Of a stretch of 30,974 bases of DNA, positions 7,905 through 15,480 are shown one piece after another. The notes under the pieces are model-generated. The model saw nothing but the letters and a program-made list of their open reading frames with translations, was not told the DNA's origin and did not search any database. This stretch comes from UBA668 sp043740085 (GTDB lineage: Bacteria > Actinomycetota > Acidimicrobiia > Acidimicrobiales > Ilumatobacteraceae). The stretch covers positions 1 through 30,974 of the forward strand of contig JAYUCY010000152.1 of the NCBI GenBank assembly GCA_043740085.1, read 5' to 3'. The position numbers were made by a program, and so were the translations under genes. Position 1 is the stretch's first letter; the number at the start of each line of letters is the position of its first letter.

Positions 7905-8953
7905 TAGAAGGCCACCTTGAAGATTGCGGTGAGCATGATGTTGACGAGCGACACGGGAATGAGCACCTTCCACGCAAAGCGCTGCAACTGGTCCTCGCGG
8001 AATCGCGGGTAACTGAACCGGACCCACATGATGATGGCGGTCAGCACCATCATCTTGGTGAACATGATCAATGGGCCAGCGACGTTCATCCAGTTGTCGA
8101 CCTGGGTGACGTCGTCCCAACCGAACCATGCGAACGGCACGCCCCAGCCACCGAGGAAGAGCACACTGGCGATGAAGGCAAAAACGCCGGCCGTCGCAAA
8201 CTCGGCGATGAAGAAGATGAGGAAGCGGAAGCCGCTGTACTCGGTCATGTAGCCAGAGACCAGTTCGGACTCGGCGATTGGCATGTCGAACGGAGTCTGC
8301 GTCAGCTCGGCCTGCACGGCGATCATGAACACCAAGAAGGCAACGAACTGCGTGAGGATGTAGGGAAATCCGAGACCGTTCCAGCCGAAGATGCTGTCGC
8401 TGTTCTGCTTGATGACGATGGTCTGCAGGTTCATCGAACCGGCTTGGATGACCACGCCGAGTACCGCCAATACCATCGGTAGTTCGTACGCAATCAGCTG
8501 ACCGGCGGCGCGCAGACCACCCAACAGTGAGTACTTGTTGGCGCTGGACCAGCCGGCCATCAAGATGCCCAGCGTGGAAATGCTGCTGACCGCGAGCAAA
8601 TAGAAGACACCGGCGTCGAAGTCGGTGAAGTAGGCGTCGGGGCCGAATGGCACCACTGCCACCAGCAGGAACGTGCTCATCAGCACCACGATCGGCGCCG
8701 CCCGGAAGACCTTGAGATCGGCACGCTCGGGAGCGATGTCTTCCTTTTGCAACCACTTGCCAACTTCGGCAAACAGCTGCATGCTGCCGTACGGTCCGGC
8801 TTCCATAGGGCCCAGACGGCTCTGCATGAACGACATCATCTTGAACAGGAACAGGTACACGATCGTGCCGGCGGGCAGCAGCACCGCAACGGTGCCACCG
8901 AGTACGCGCAGCAACGATTGCGCCCAGTACGGGAGATCAACAGCGAAGATCAT
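7904..8953 (-). CDS. nuoH: NADH-quinone oxidoreductase-like subunit H with divergent quinone-site motifs (11-subunit complex)
   Basis: This 349-residue, roughly eight-helix subunit forms the floor of the quinone chamber and links it to the proton pumps. Family blocks are clear: FMQSRLGPMEAGPYGSMQLF, KWLQKED, ILMAGWSSANKYSLLGGLRA and ESELVSGYMTEYSG. Several normally conserved charged residues are missing when it is laid without gaps against the other NuoH in this window. E43-R44 there is L36-F37 here; N235-R236 is T218-Q219; E243 is I226. These sit in the loops around the quinone entrance, so substrate or coupling may be altered. The ATG overlaps the nuoD stop by 4 bases. The start is chosen at MIFAVDLPYW because the frame upstream lies inside nuoD. 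Confidence 0.95.
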   Translation of the reverse strand: MIFAVDLPYWAQSLLRVLGGTVAVLLPAGTIVYLFLFKMMSFMQSRLGPMEAGPYGSMQLFAEVGKWLQKEDIAPERADLKVFRAAPIVVLMSTFLLVAVVPFGPDAYFTDFDAGVFYLLAVSSISTLGILMAGWSSANKYSLLGGLRAAGQLIAYELPMVLAVLGVVIQAGSMNLQTIVIKQNSDSIFGWNGLGFPYILTQFVAFLVFMIAVQAELTQTPFDMPIAESELVSGYMTEYSGFRFLIFFIAEFATAGVFAFIASVLFLGGWGVPFAWFGWDDVTQVDNWMNVAGPLIMFTKMMVLTAIIMWVRFSYPRFREDQLQRFAWKVLIPVSLVNIMLTAIFKVAF

Positions 8954-10122
8954 CGGTCGATGTCGCCCAGGATGAAGTAGAGCGACGCCAGGATGGAGAT
9001 GATGTCGGGCACGTACACGCCGCGAAGTACCCACGGCACGATGGAGATGTTGTTGAAGCTGGCCGAGCGGATCTTGACGCGGAACGGGCCTAGGTCACCC
9101 TTACTGACCACGTAGTAGCCCATTTCGCCGAGTGGGTTTTCGGTACTGACCCAGGCTTCGCCTTCGGGCACCTTGATGATGCGCGGCACCTTGGCCATCA
9201 CCGGGCCGGAGGGAATGCCGTCGATCAACTGGTCGACGATGAGGGTGGCCTCACGCGTCTCTTGCAGGCGGATCCAGCAGCGGGCGAAGCTGTCGCCATC
9301 GGGGTGGGTCCAGACCTTGAACTTCACCTTGTCGTAGGCAAGCGGCAGTTGCTGGTCGCGCCGCAGGTCCCAGTCGACGCCGCTGGCACGTAGGTTGGCG
9401 CCGGACAGGCCGTACTGCTTGGCCACCTCGGCGGGGATGACACCGATGCCGCGCAGGCGACTCTGGAAGATCTCGTTGCCGAACAGCAGGTTCTCGATCT
9501 CGTCGCAGAAATTCCGCAGCTTCTTCATCACCTGCTTGGTCTCGGTGAGCCAGCCCTCGGGCAAATCGTCCTTGAGGCCGCCGATGCGGTCGAAGTTGGG
9601 GTGGAACCGTCCGCCCGTGGCGCTCTCGATCAGGTTGAGCACGTACTCGCGGTCGCGGAAGGCCATGAACACTGGCGTGATTGCGCCCAGTTGCACGCCG
9701 AGATCGCCCAAGAACAAGCTGACGTTGGCGATGCGACTGAGCTCGAAAAGGATGGTGCGAATCCATTGGGCGCGCGGCGGCGCCTCAATTCCCATCAGCT
9801 TCTCGGCAGCGAGGATGAAGGGGACTTCGTTGGCGAAGCTGCCCAGCCAGTCGATGCGGTTGACGAGCGCAGTGACCTGCGGGAACGTGCGGACTTCGGT
9901 GAGCTTCTCGTAGCCGCGATGCATGTAGCCGGCGCTGGGCTCGGCCCAGATGACCTGCTCGCCATCGAGACGAACGATGATGCGCAACGTGCCGTGTGTG
10001 GCCGGGTGTTGCGGGCCAATGTTGAGGGTCATGCCCTCGGTTTCCAGCTCGACGTTCAGGCGTGCATCGGCAGCTTGCGCGGCGATGTAGCTGAGTTTCT
10101 GACGATCAGCGATATCAGTCAC
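8950..10122 (-). CDS. nuoD: NADH-quinone oxidoreductase-like subunit D with altered quinone-site residues (11-subunit complex)
   Basis: This 390-residue 49-kDa subunit provides most of the quinone head-group site. GPQHPATHGTLR (36-47) includes H43, matching bovine His59. The bovine Tyr108 position is Trp92 (RIDW) and the bovine Asp160 position is Gln144 (VQLGAITP), both placed without gaps from nearby conserved residues. SGANLRASGVDWDLR and the GDIDR end are normal. Arg69 in MHRGYEK aligns with the human NDUFS2 arginine dimethylated by NDUFAF7, a homologue of which closes this operon. NuoD stands alone, not fused to NuoC as in E. coli. The GTG start (10122) overlaps the nuoC stop as GTGA, with GAGG 7 bases upstream. 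Confidence 0.96.
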   Translation of the reverse strand: MTDIADRQKLSYIAAQAADARLNVELETEGMTLNIGPQHPATHGTLRIIVRLDGEQVIWAEPSAGYMHRGYEKLTEVRTFPQVTALVNRIDWLGSFANEVPFILAAEKLMGIEAPPRAQWIRTILFELSRIANVSLFLGDLGVQLGAITPVFMAFRDREYVLNLIESATGGRFHPNFDRIGGLKDDLPEGWLTETKQVMKKLRNFCDEIENLLFGNEIFQSRLRGIGVIPAEVAKQYGLSGANLRASGVDWDLRRDQQLPLAYDKVKFKVWTHPDGDSFARCWIRLQETREATLIVDQLIDGIPSGPVMAKVPRIIKVPEGEAWVSTENPLGEMGYYVVSKGDLGPFRVKIRSASFNNISIVPWVLRGVYVPDIISILASLYFILGDIDR

Positions 10123-10796
10123 TCTGCGGCCTCTTCTTCATCGTCGCCACCGGGCAATGGTTCCACGTCCACGATCCCCGGCCACGGCTTGACCAGACGG
10201 GCCAGCAGTGGGAAGTCCTTACGCAATGGATGCCCCTCAAAGTCGGTGGGCAGGTACATGTTGCGCAGGTCTGGGTGGCCGTGGAAGCCAATGCCAAACA
10301 TTTCGTGGCACTCGCGCTCGTGCCAGTTGGCGCCGGCGTAGACGGGAATCCAGGTGTCGATTATCGGCGCATCGTCGGCCACGTCGGCCTTGATGGTGAC
10401 GCCGAAGTGCTTGCCGATGGAGGCAACGCGAGCGAACACCTGCATGCGAGTCTGGCCGCCGGCATAGCCCTGCTTGATGGACATATCGCGCTCGACCGGC
10501 GGCGCCGATGGGTCGTCTTCGCTGCGGCCGAATGGGCTGGGCATCCAGTCGATAGCCGACAGGAAGCAGAAGTAGTCGCAGCCCACCACGTCGCGCAGCA
10601 CGAGGCCGGCCTGCTGCCACGCCGCGGCCGTGACCCGCACCCAGATGTCGTCGTTGGGCTTGATCAAGCTGTCGAGCAGGCCTTCGCCGAGTGCGTCGCG
10701 TAGAGCGGTGACGACGCCTTCGCGGAGTGCGTCGCCAGGCAATGCCAGCGTCTCGGGCGCGGCCGTGTCGTTCGAGGTTGCGGTCTCGTCACTCAA
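10119..10796 (-). CDS. nuoC: NADH-quinone oxidoreductase-like subunit C (11-subunit complex)
   Basis: This peripheral 30-kDa subunit is about 225 residues long. The family signature is intact in the C-terminal half: WIPVYAGANWHERECHEMFGI, then GHPDLRNMYLPTDFEGHPLRKDFPL. It ends in an acidic tail (DDEEEAAE). The start is best placed at TTG 10796: a strong GGAGG lies 8 bases upstream inside the last codons of nuoB, giving an 8-base overlap. A GTG four codons earlier (in EVAQLSD) would sit directly on that ribosome site and is less likely. The first 30 residues are low-complexity and poorly conserved, as is usual for this family. Confidence 0.94.
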   Translation of the reverse strand: MSDETATSNDTAAPETLALPGDALREGVVTALRDALGEGLLDSLIKPNDDIWVRVTAAAWQQAGLVLRDVVGCDYFCFLSAIDWMPSPFGRSEDDPSAPPVERDMSIKQGYAGGQTRMQVFARVASIGKHFGVTIKADVADDAPIIDTWIPVYAGANWHERECHEMFGIGFHGHPDLRNMYLPTDFEGHPLRKDFPLLARLVKPWPGIVDVEPLPGGDDEEEAAE

Positions 10797-11343
10797 TTGG
10801 GCCACCTCCGACAACGATTGGTGCACGCTCGGCGGCGACGGTGGCCATGTTTTTGTGGCCCTCGCCGCGCCAGCGGGCGCCCATGTCTTCGTTCTTGATG
10901 CGCTGCTGCAGCAGCACGACGCCCTCCAGCAGGGCCTCGGGCCGCGGCGGACAGCCGGGCACGTAGACATCGACCGGAATGATCTGGTCGACACCCTTGG
11001 TGACTGAGTAGCTGTCCCAGTAGGGGCCGCCACAGTTGGCGCACGAGCCCATGCTGATGACGTACTTGGGCTCGGGCATCTGCTCGTAGAGGCGTTTGAT
11101 GCTGGGGGCCATCTTGTCGGTGACGGTGCCGGAGATGACCACCAGGTCGGCCTGGCGCGGGCTTGCCGGCAGCGGGATGACGCCGAGGCGCATCACGTCG
11201 TATCGCGGGGAGCCAAAGGCGGCGCCCATCTCGATGGCACAGCAGGCCAAGCCCCACTGGTACACCCACAGGCTGTAGGAACGGCCCAGGTTGAACAGTG
11301 AGGTGAGAGGTTTGGGCAAGCGCCCTTTGTCGACAAGACCCAT
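10789..11343 (-). CDS. nuoB: NADH-quinone oxidoreductase-like subunit B, cluster N2 (11-subunit complex)
   Basis: This 184-residue PSST-type subunit holds the terminal [4Fe-4S] cluster N2 that reduces the acceptor. The ligands are recognisable: the tandem cysteines C34-C35 in GLACCAIEMG, C101 in GSCANCGG and C131 in PGCPPRPE. The helix SPRQADLVVISGTVTDKMAP is standard. The ATG at 11343 follows the nuoA stop after 4 bases. Its own ribosome site is weak (GGGTG), suggesting re-initiation after nuoA. Confidence 0.96.
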   Translation of the reverse strand: MGLVDKGRLPKPLTSLFNLGRSYSLWVYQWGLACCAIEMGAAFGSPRYDVMRLGVIPLPASPRQADLVVISGTVTDKMAPSIKRLYEQMPEPKYVISMGSCANCGGPYWDSYSVTKGVDQIIPVDVYVPGCPPRPEALLEGVVLLQQRIKNEDMGARWRGEGHKNMATVAAERAPIVVGGGPIE

Positions 11344-11347
11344 GTGG

Positions 11348-11713
11348 TTACACCCAGCGCAAGACGCCCTTGCGCCACGCGTACACGAGGCCAAGGAGCA
11401 GGACGAAGACGAAAATGCCCATTTCAGCGAGGCCGAACAAGCCGTAGGCCTCGAGTCGGGTGGCCCACGGAAAGATGAAGACAGCTTCCACATCGAAGAC
11501 CACGAACAGCAACGCGAAGATGTAATAGCGGACCTGGCTTTGCGACCAACCGTCACCAACCGGGTTGACGCCGCTTTCGTAGGCCATGTTCTTCTCGGCC
11601 GACGGCTTGTTCGGCCGCAGAAGTGCCGAGACACCCAGCAGCAGGCTGGCCAGCACGACGGCAATGGCACCGAACCACACCACGTTGAGGTAGTCGCGCA
11701 AGAAGTCAGACAT
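11348..11713 (-). CDS. nuoA: NADH-quinone oxidoreductase-like subunit A, first gene of the 11-subunit operon
   Basis: This 121-residue, three-helix membrane subunit has the NuoA signature: the loop YESGVNPVGDGWSQSQVRYYIFAL and VFDVEAVFIFPWA, including the conserved acidic residues of helix 2. It opens the minus-strand operon nuoABCDHIJKLMN-midA, whose members overlap or are separated by at most 12 bases, so a single transcript is likely. No convincing Shine-Dalgarno sequence precedes the ATG. A candidate promoter lies about 50 bases upstream. Confidence 0.95.
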   Translation of the reverse strand: MSDFLRDYLNVVWFGAIAVVLASLLLGVSALLRPNKPSAEKNMAYESGVNPVGDGWSQSQVRYYIFALLFVVFDVEAVFIFPWATRLEAYGLFGLAEMGIFVFVLLLGLVYAWRKGVLRWV

Positions 11714-11761
11714 CGGGCACGAAGCTACTACGCCACGTGAATCCCATCACAAATGGGCGAC

Positions 11762-11790
11762 AAATTACCGTTGACCTACCCACCTGTCAC
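11762..11790 (-). promoter_or_regulatory. Candidate promoter of the left nuo operon
   Basis: On the minus strand GTGACA (11785-11790, five of six matches to TTGACA) and TAATTT (11762-11767, matching the key first, second and last bases of the -10 box) are separated by 17 bases. This would give a leader of roughly 40 bases before nuoA. The whole divergent gap 11714-12007 (294 bases) between nuoA and the kinase gene shows no credible gene. The kinase frame stays open upstream of 12008, but its conserved domain begins only there. Confidence 0.4.
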
Positions 11791-12007
11791 CCTGTCCTCC
11801 AGATCACCTCTCTCGCACGCGTCGAACACGGCCGCCGCGGCGTCCGAAAGAGGTGAACCGAGACAAACAGCTCTCCATCCCCAGCAACCCGAGGTACCCG
11901 TCGACAGCTACCGGCGCCACCTTGGGCCCACCCGTGCCGAGGTTGATGGCCAGTACGCAATCCGTCACGTCCACGCACTGCCAGACCGGCTCTGCTACAC
12001 CTTTGCT

Positions 12008-12922
12008 ATGAGCAAGGCGGCCATTGAGGCGTTGGTCCGGCGTGTACCCGGCTGGGAACACCACGAGATTGAGCTCACGACACTGCACGGCGGTATCACC
12101 AACACGAACTATGTGGCGGTCATCGATGGTGTGAAAGCAGTCGTGCGGGTTCCGGGTGAGCGAACCGAACTACTCGGCATCGACCGTGCCAACGAGGCAG
12201 AGGCTGCGTTACGCGCTGCCGAGCTGGGCATCGGCCCGGCGGTATTGGGCAAGCTCCCCGAGATCGGCACGCTGATCACGGCCCTCGTCCCAGGTCGACA
12301 CTTGGACCCCACGCCGTTCACTGCCCGGCTGCCCGAGGTCGTGAATCTGCTGAGCATGTTCCACGCCAGCGGCCCACTCCGTGGCGCCTTCCCCATCCAT
12401 CGCGTCGTCGAGTGGCATGCTCGCGACGCGTCGTCGTACGGCGTCGTGCCACCAGGTTCGTACGGTCGCCTGCACCAGCAGAGCCGGCGTATCGAGTATG
12501 CATTCGCAGCTGCCCCACTCGCCCCAGTGCCGTGCCACAACGATCTGCTGCCCGGCAACGTGCTGTTCGAGGAAGTGGGCGAGCGCGTGTGGCTGTTGGA
12601 CTTTGAGTACGCCGGGATGAACGATCGCTTCTTCGACCTCGGCAATCTCAGCGTGAACTGCGGCCTCGACACCGCTGGCGACGAGGAGCTACTGCGCCTC
12701 TACTTCGGTGAGGTCACCGCTTCCCGCATGGCACGAATGCAGCTGATGAAGGTAATGAGCGAGTTTCGTGAGGGAATGTGGGCCGTCGTGCAGCAGGCAA
12801 TCAGCACGCTGGACACCGACTTCGTGGCCTATGCACACGAACGGCTGAGCAACTGTGAACGGTTGGCTGCCCGGCCCCAGTTCGAGCAGTGGCTCGCCGA
12901 TGCAGCAAACCCTGCGATGTAA
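12008..12922 (+). CDS. Choline/ethanolamine kinase-like phosphotransferase (APH/ChoK superfamily)
   Basis: This 304-residue small-molecule kinase has a protein-kinase-like fold. The catalytic loop is CHNDLLPGN (176-184; base D179, metal ligand N184) and the metal motif is DFE (198-200) in LLDFEYAGMND. TLHGGITNTNY (25-35) is the nucleotide-positioning loop, typical of the choline/ethanolamine kinase (LicA-like) branch rather than of aminoglycoside-resistance enzymes. The likely reaction is ATP-dependent phosphorylation of choline, ethanolamine or a related amino-alcohol in the cytoplasm. The start is set at ATG 12008, where the domain begins. No ribosome site is evident, so a leaderless message is possible. 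It converges on a permease gene across a strong hairpin, and the context suggests amine use. Exact substrate unknown. Confidence 0.8.
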   Translation: MSKAAIEALVRRVPGWEHHEIELTTLHGGITNTNYVAVIDGVKAVVRVPGERTELLGIDRANEAEAALRAAELGIGPAVLGKLPEIGTLITALVPGRHLDPTPFTARLPEVVNLLSMFHASGPLRGAFPIHRVVEWHARDASSYGVVPPGSYGRLHQQSRRIEYAFAAAPLAPVPCHNDLLPGNVLFEEVGERVWLLDFEYAGMNDRFFDLGNLSVNCGLDTAGDEELLRLYFGEVTASRMARMQLMKVMSEFREGMWAVVQQAISTLDTDFVAYAHERLSNCERLAARPQFEQWLADAANPAM

Positions 12923-12928
12923 CCCGTC

Positions 12929-12975
12929 GCGTTTGTGCACTTTCGCTCGCCTGGCGAGCGGAAGTGCACAAACGC
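12929..12975. terminator. 47-base near-perfect hairpin between convergent genes (probable two-way terminator)
   Basis: Two 23-base arms meet around a single central T, starting GCGTTTGTGCAC and ending GTGCACAAACGC. There is one mismatch, which becomes a G-U pair on one strand. A further AACCCG (12921-12926) and CGGGTT (12987-12992) pair outside it. It lies exactly between the stop of the kinase gene (+) and the stop of the permease gene (-). There is no run of T, so intrinsic termination would be atypical. It could also be one copy of a dispersed palindromic repeat. Confidence 0.6.
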
Positions 12976-12990
12976 TGAGAGATTTCCGGG

Positions 12991-14661
12991 TTATATAGCC
13001 TTTCCGTGCTCCACGGCGTCGAGCTCGCGCTCGATGGCCAACAGTTCTTCCTTGGTGCCTTGCACCTTCGGACCCTTGAACCACTTCTTGCCACTGAAGC
13101 GCCAGTAGAGCATCACGAACAGCGCCGCCGACAGAATCAGCGGGCCGGTGAAGTTGAAGTTGTTCTGCTTGAAGAACACGTTGCCCGCACCGTCGTCGAG
13201 GAATGCGTTGCCTTTGCCCCACGGCCGCCAGAACGGCCAGAACAGCGGGGCGACGAACAGGACGGAGATGATCGCGATCCAGACGAGCGCCGTCCAGCCG
13301 ACAATCTTGTGTTTGCCCTTCAGGTTCCAAGGGCCGACCTGGAACTCAGGGTTGGTGAGCCGCAGGTAGATGGGAATCGCGTAGGCGATGTAGAGCCCGA
13401 TCACGCAGATGCCGGTCATGGCGAAGAACGCGGTTGAGTAGCGACCGGCCCCGGAACCCCGCACGTACAGCGAACTCGCACCGAGAATGGCCGACAATGT
13501 GACACCGAGCCACACCGAGTTGGTTGGCGTGCGGGTCTTCTTGTTGATCTTGTGCCAATGCTTGGAACCCGGCAGCGCGCCGTCGCGACTGAACGCGTAG
13601 ATCATGCGGCTGTTGGCCGTGACCGACGCAAGGCCGCAGAAGAACTGACCGAGGATCGCAATGAAGATGAGCAACTTGGCGGAGCCGGTCCCAACTGCGC
13701 TGGAGATGAGTCGGGGTGCCGCATTGACCAGGAAGGGATCGTTGCCGTCGCCGAATGCGATGCCTGCGTAGAGCGCATCGCCATCGGGGCCCTTCTTCGG
13801 CAGCGCCGCAATCATCGACAGGTTGAGGATCAGGCCGGCAATGGCCGAGATGTAGATCGACCGCACGATCGCTTTCGGCGCCTCTGTACGAGCACCCTTG
13901 GTCTCTTCGCTCACGTGAGCCGAAGCATCGAAGCCGGTGATCGTGTACTGCGCGAGCAGCAGGCCGAGAGCGAACAGATAGATCGTGATGAAGGTGCCAC
14001 CCGTCCACCCGGTCAACCCAGGTGGGGCCTTGTCGAAGGCACCGCCGATGCCGCGCGTATTGCTCGGAGCGATGAAGAGCACCCCTGCGATGACGACCAC
14101 ACCCACCACGTGCCACCAGACGCTGATGTTGCCCATGGTCTTCACGATGTCGATGCTGAATGTATTCAGCAGACCATGAACGATGAGTACCACGATGAAG
14201 ATGAGAAAGATGCCGCCGACAGTGAGTCGGTAGCTGTCGTCGAACATGCGGATGAAGTAGGCGATGAAGACCGACAGCGCATAGTCAACCGAGGCGATGA
14301 CGCCGATCTGCCCGATCAGGTTGAAGTAGCCGGTGAACCATGCCCAGCGCGCCCCATTCTTCTTGGCCAGCTTCGCTGACCAGTAGTACAGGCCGCCGGC
14401 AGTCGGATACGCAGAGCAGATTTCTCCCATCGCCATTCCGACCAACAGTGCAAAGAAGCCAACGACGATCCAGCCCAGAGTGATCACTCGTGGCCCGCTG
14501 GTGACCATGCCGAGCCAGAAGCTCGTCATGCCGCCAGCCAGGATCGAGATGATCGAGAAGCTGATTGCGAAGTTGCTGAACGTCGACATGCCGCGATGCA
14601 GTTCTTGGGCATAGCCCATTTCGTGCAAATGATCGCGGTCTGCGTCCACGGTGTCTGCCAT
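12991..14661 (-). CDS. APC-superfamily amino acid/polyamine/amine permease
   Basis: This 556-residue integral membrane transporter has about 12 hydrophobic helices. The N-terminal MGYAQELHRGMSTFSNFAISFSI block followed by a Gly-rich helix, and the GFDASAHVSEETKGARTEAPKAI loop, are typical of the amino acid/choline (ACT-like) branch of the APC superfamily. That branch includes GABA, choline and amino-acid importers. It is probably a proton- or ion-coupled importer in the cytoplasmic membrane; the substrate is not readable from sequence. The start ATG has a strong AGGAGGG site 6 bases upstream. It is last in an operon after the aldehyde dehydrogenase and amidotransferase genes, with a 68-base gap holding a small GGCTC-GTT-GAGCC hairpin. 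The C-terminal tail is charged and cytoplasmic. Confidence 0.85.
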   Translation of the reverse strand: MADTVDADRDHLHEMGYAQELHRGMSTFSNFAISFSIISILAGGMTSFWLGMVTSGPRVITLGWIVVGFFALLVGMAMGEICSAYPTAGGLYYWSAKLAKKNGARWAWFTGYFNLIGQIGVIASVDYALSVFIAYFIRMFDDSYRLTVGGIFLIFIVVLIVHGLLNTFSIDIVKTMGNISVWWHVVGVVVIAGVLFIAPSNTRGIGGAFDKAPPGLTGWTGGTFITIYLFALGLLLAQYTITGFDASAHVSEETKGARTEAPKAIVRSIYISAIAGLILNLSMIAALPKKGPDGDALYAGIAFGDGNDPFLVNAAPRLISSAVGTGSAKLLIFIAILGQFFCGLASVTANSRMIYAFSRDGALPGSKHWHKINKKTRTPTNSVWLGVTLSAILGASSLYVRGSGAGRYSTAFFAMTGICVIGLYIAYAIPIYLRLTNPEFQVGPWNLKGKHKIVGWTALVWIAIISVLFVAPLFWPFWRPWGKGNAFLDDGAGNVFFKQNNFNFTGPLILSAALFVMLYWRFSGKKWFKGPKVQGTKEELLAIERELDAVEHGKAI

Positions 14662-14729
14662 GGAAACCCTCCTGTGTAGGACTAATGAGGCTCGTTGAGC
14701 CGCCAATGCCCCCACTCGCGGCCCACGAG

Positions 14730-15431
14730 TTAGTGCGTGTTTAGCACGTCGTGGAATTCGCTCGGAACGATGGTCTCGCAAAACCAGTCGACGATCCGAT
14801 CAGAGTTCTCACGGCTGTCCTTGACAGAGGCCTGAGTGGTTGCCATCAGCTCCTCCGCACTGGAACCGATGCGTACCAGTTCGTCGGCGCCGAAGCCGGT
14901 CGTCCAACGCCGCAGCATGGCTTCGTTGGCCTCCGGATGGAACTGGGTGCTGAACATTCGGCCCAGCCGCCAGGCCTGCGGGCCGACTGCGCTGCGCGCC
15001 AGTTCGGTGGCTTGGCCGGGCACCCTCACGACGTCGTAATGCCATTGCATCCAAGGGCCTTCGGCAATGGTGAGCGGGAAGTCGCTGACAACCTGCATCC
15101 AGCCGATCTCCGGTTCGCGGGCACGTTCGACCGTGCCACCCAGCGCATGCGCCAGCACCTGATTGCCGAAGCAAATTCCGAACACCGGCACACCGCGGCG
15201 GGCCGCCTCGTGGACCACTGCGACCTCGGCAGACACGTTGTCCGCCACCTCCGGCCAGTAGACGCTCCACTCGCTGCCGAGCATGACCACCAGTTCGTGA
15301 CCGTCGAGCGACGGCCAGTCGCCCGGGTGCTCGCGATGGCATTCGTCGAAGGCGTAGCCGCGCGAGCGGAACCGCTCCCCCACGAAACCGGCATCTGCGT
15401 CGTTGGCATTGGCTATGAGCAAGGCACGCAC
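14730..15431 (-). CDS. Class I glutamine amidotransferase-like protein
   Basis: This 233-residue stand-alone class I (triad) amidotransferase has the nucleophile elbow GICFGNQ with C87 and the His-Glu pair in STQFHPEA (H165, E167). It resembles GMP-synthase-type amidotransferase domains found as single proteins next to amine-catabolism genes. It may hydrolyse glutamine or a gamma-glutamyl compound, releasing glutamate; no synthetase partner is fused or adjacent. A GTG start at 15431 gives a good N-terminal strand (MRALLIANANDAD). It lies 49 bases after the aldehyde dehydrogenase stop and upstream of the permease gene on the same strand, so the three are probably co-transcribed. Confidence 0.82.
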   Translation of the reverse strand: MRALLIANANDADAGFVGERFRSRGYAFDECHREHPGDWPSLDGHELVVMLGSEWSVYWPEVADNVSAEVAVVHEAARRGVPVFGICFGNQVLAHALGGTVERAREPEIGWMQVVSDFPLTIAEGPWMQWHYDVVRVPGQATELARSAVGPQAWRLGRMFSTQFHPEANEAMLRRWTTGFGADELVRIGSSAEELMATTQASVKDSRENSDRIVDWFCETIVPSEFHDVLNTH

Positions 15432-15480
15432 GAGCGATACGGTACCCCGCCACGTGCGGGAGTGGTGGGCGGATCAGTCG

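Noticed and set aside
11753..12007. Upstream in-frame extension of the kinase gene by 85 codons
   Set aside because: The added sequence has no conserved features, crosses the likely nuo promoter, and the kinase domain starts immediately after ATG 12008.
14689..14701. Small GGCTC-GTT-GAGCC hairpin between amidotransferase and permease genes
   Set aside because: A 5-base stem with no T-tract is too weak to call a terminator; it is mentioned only as a detail of the gap.
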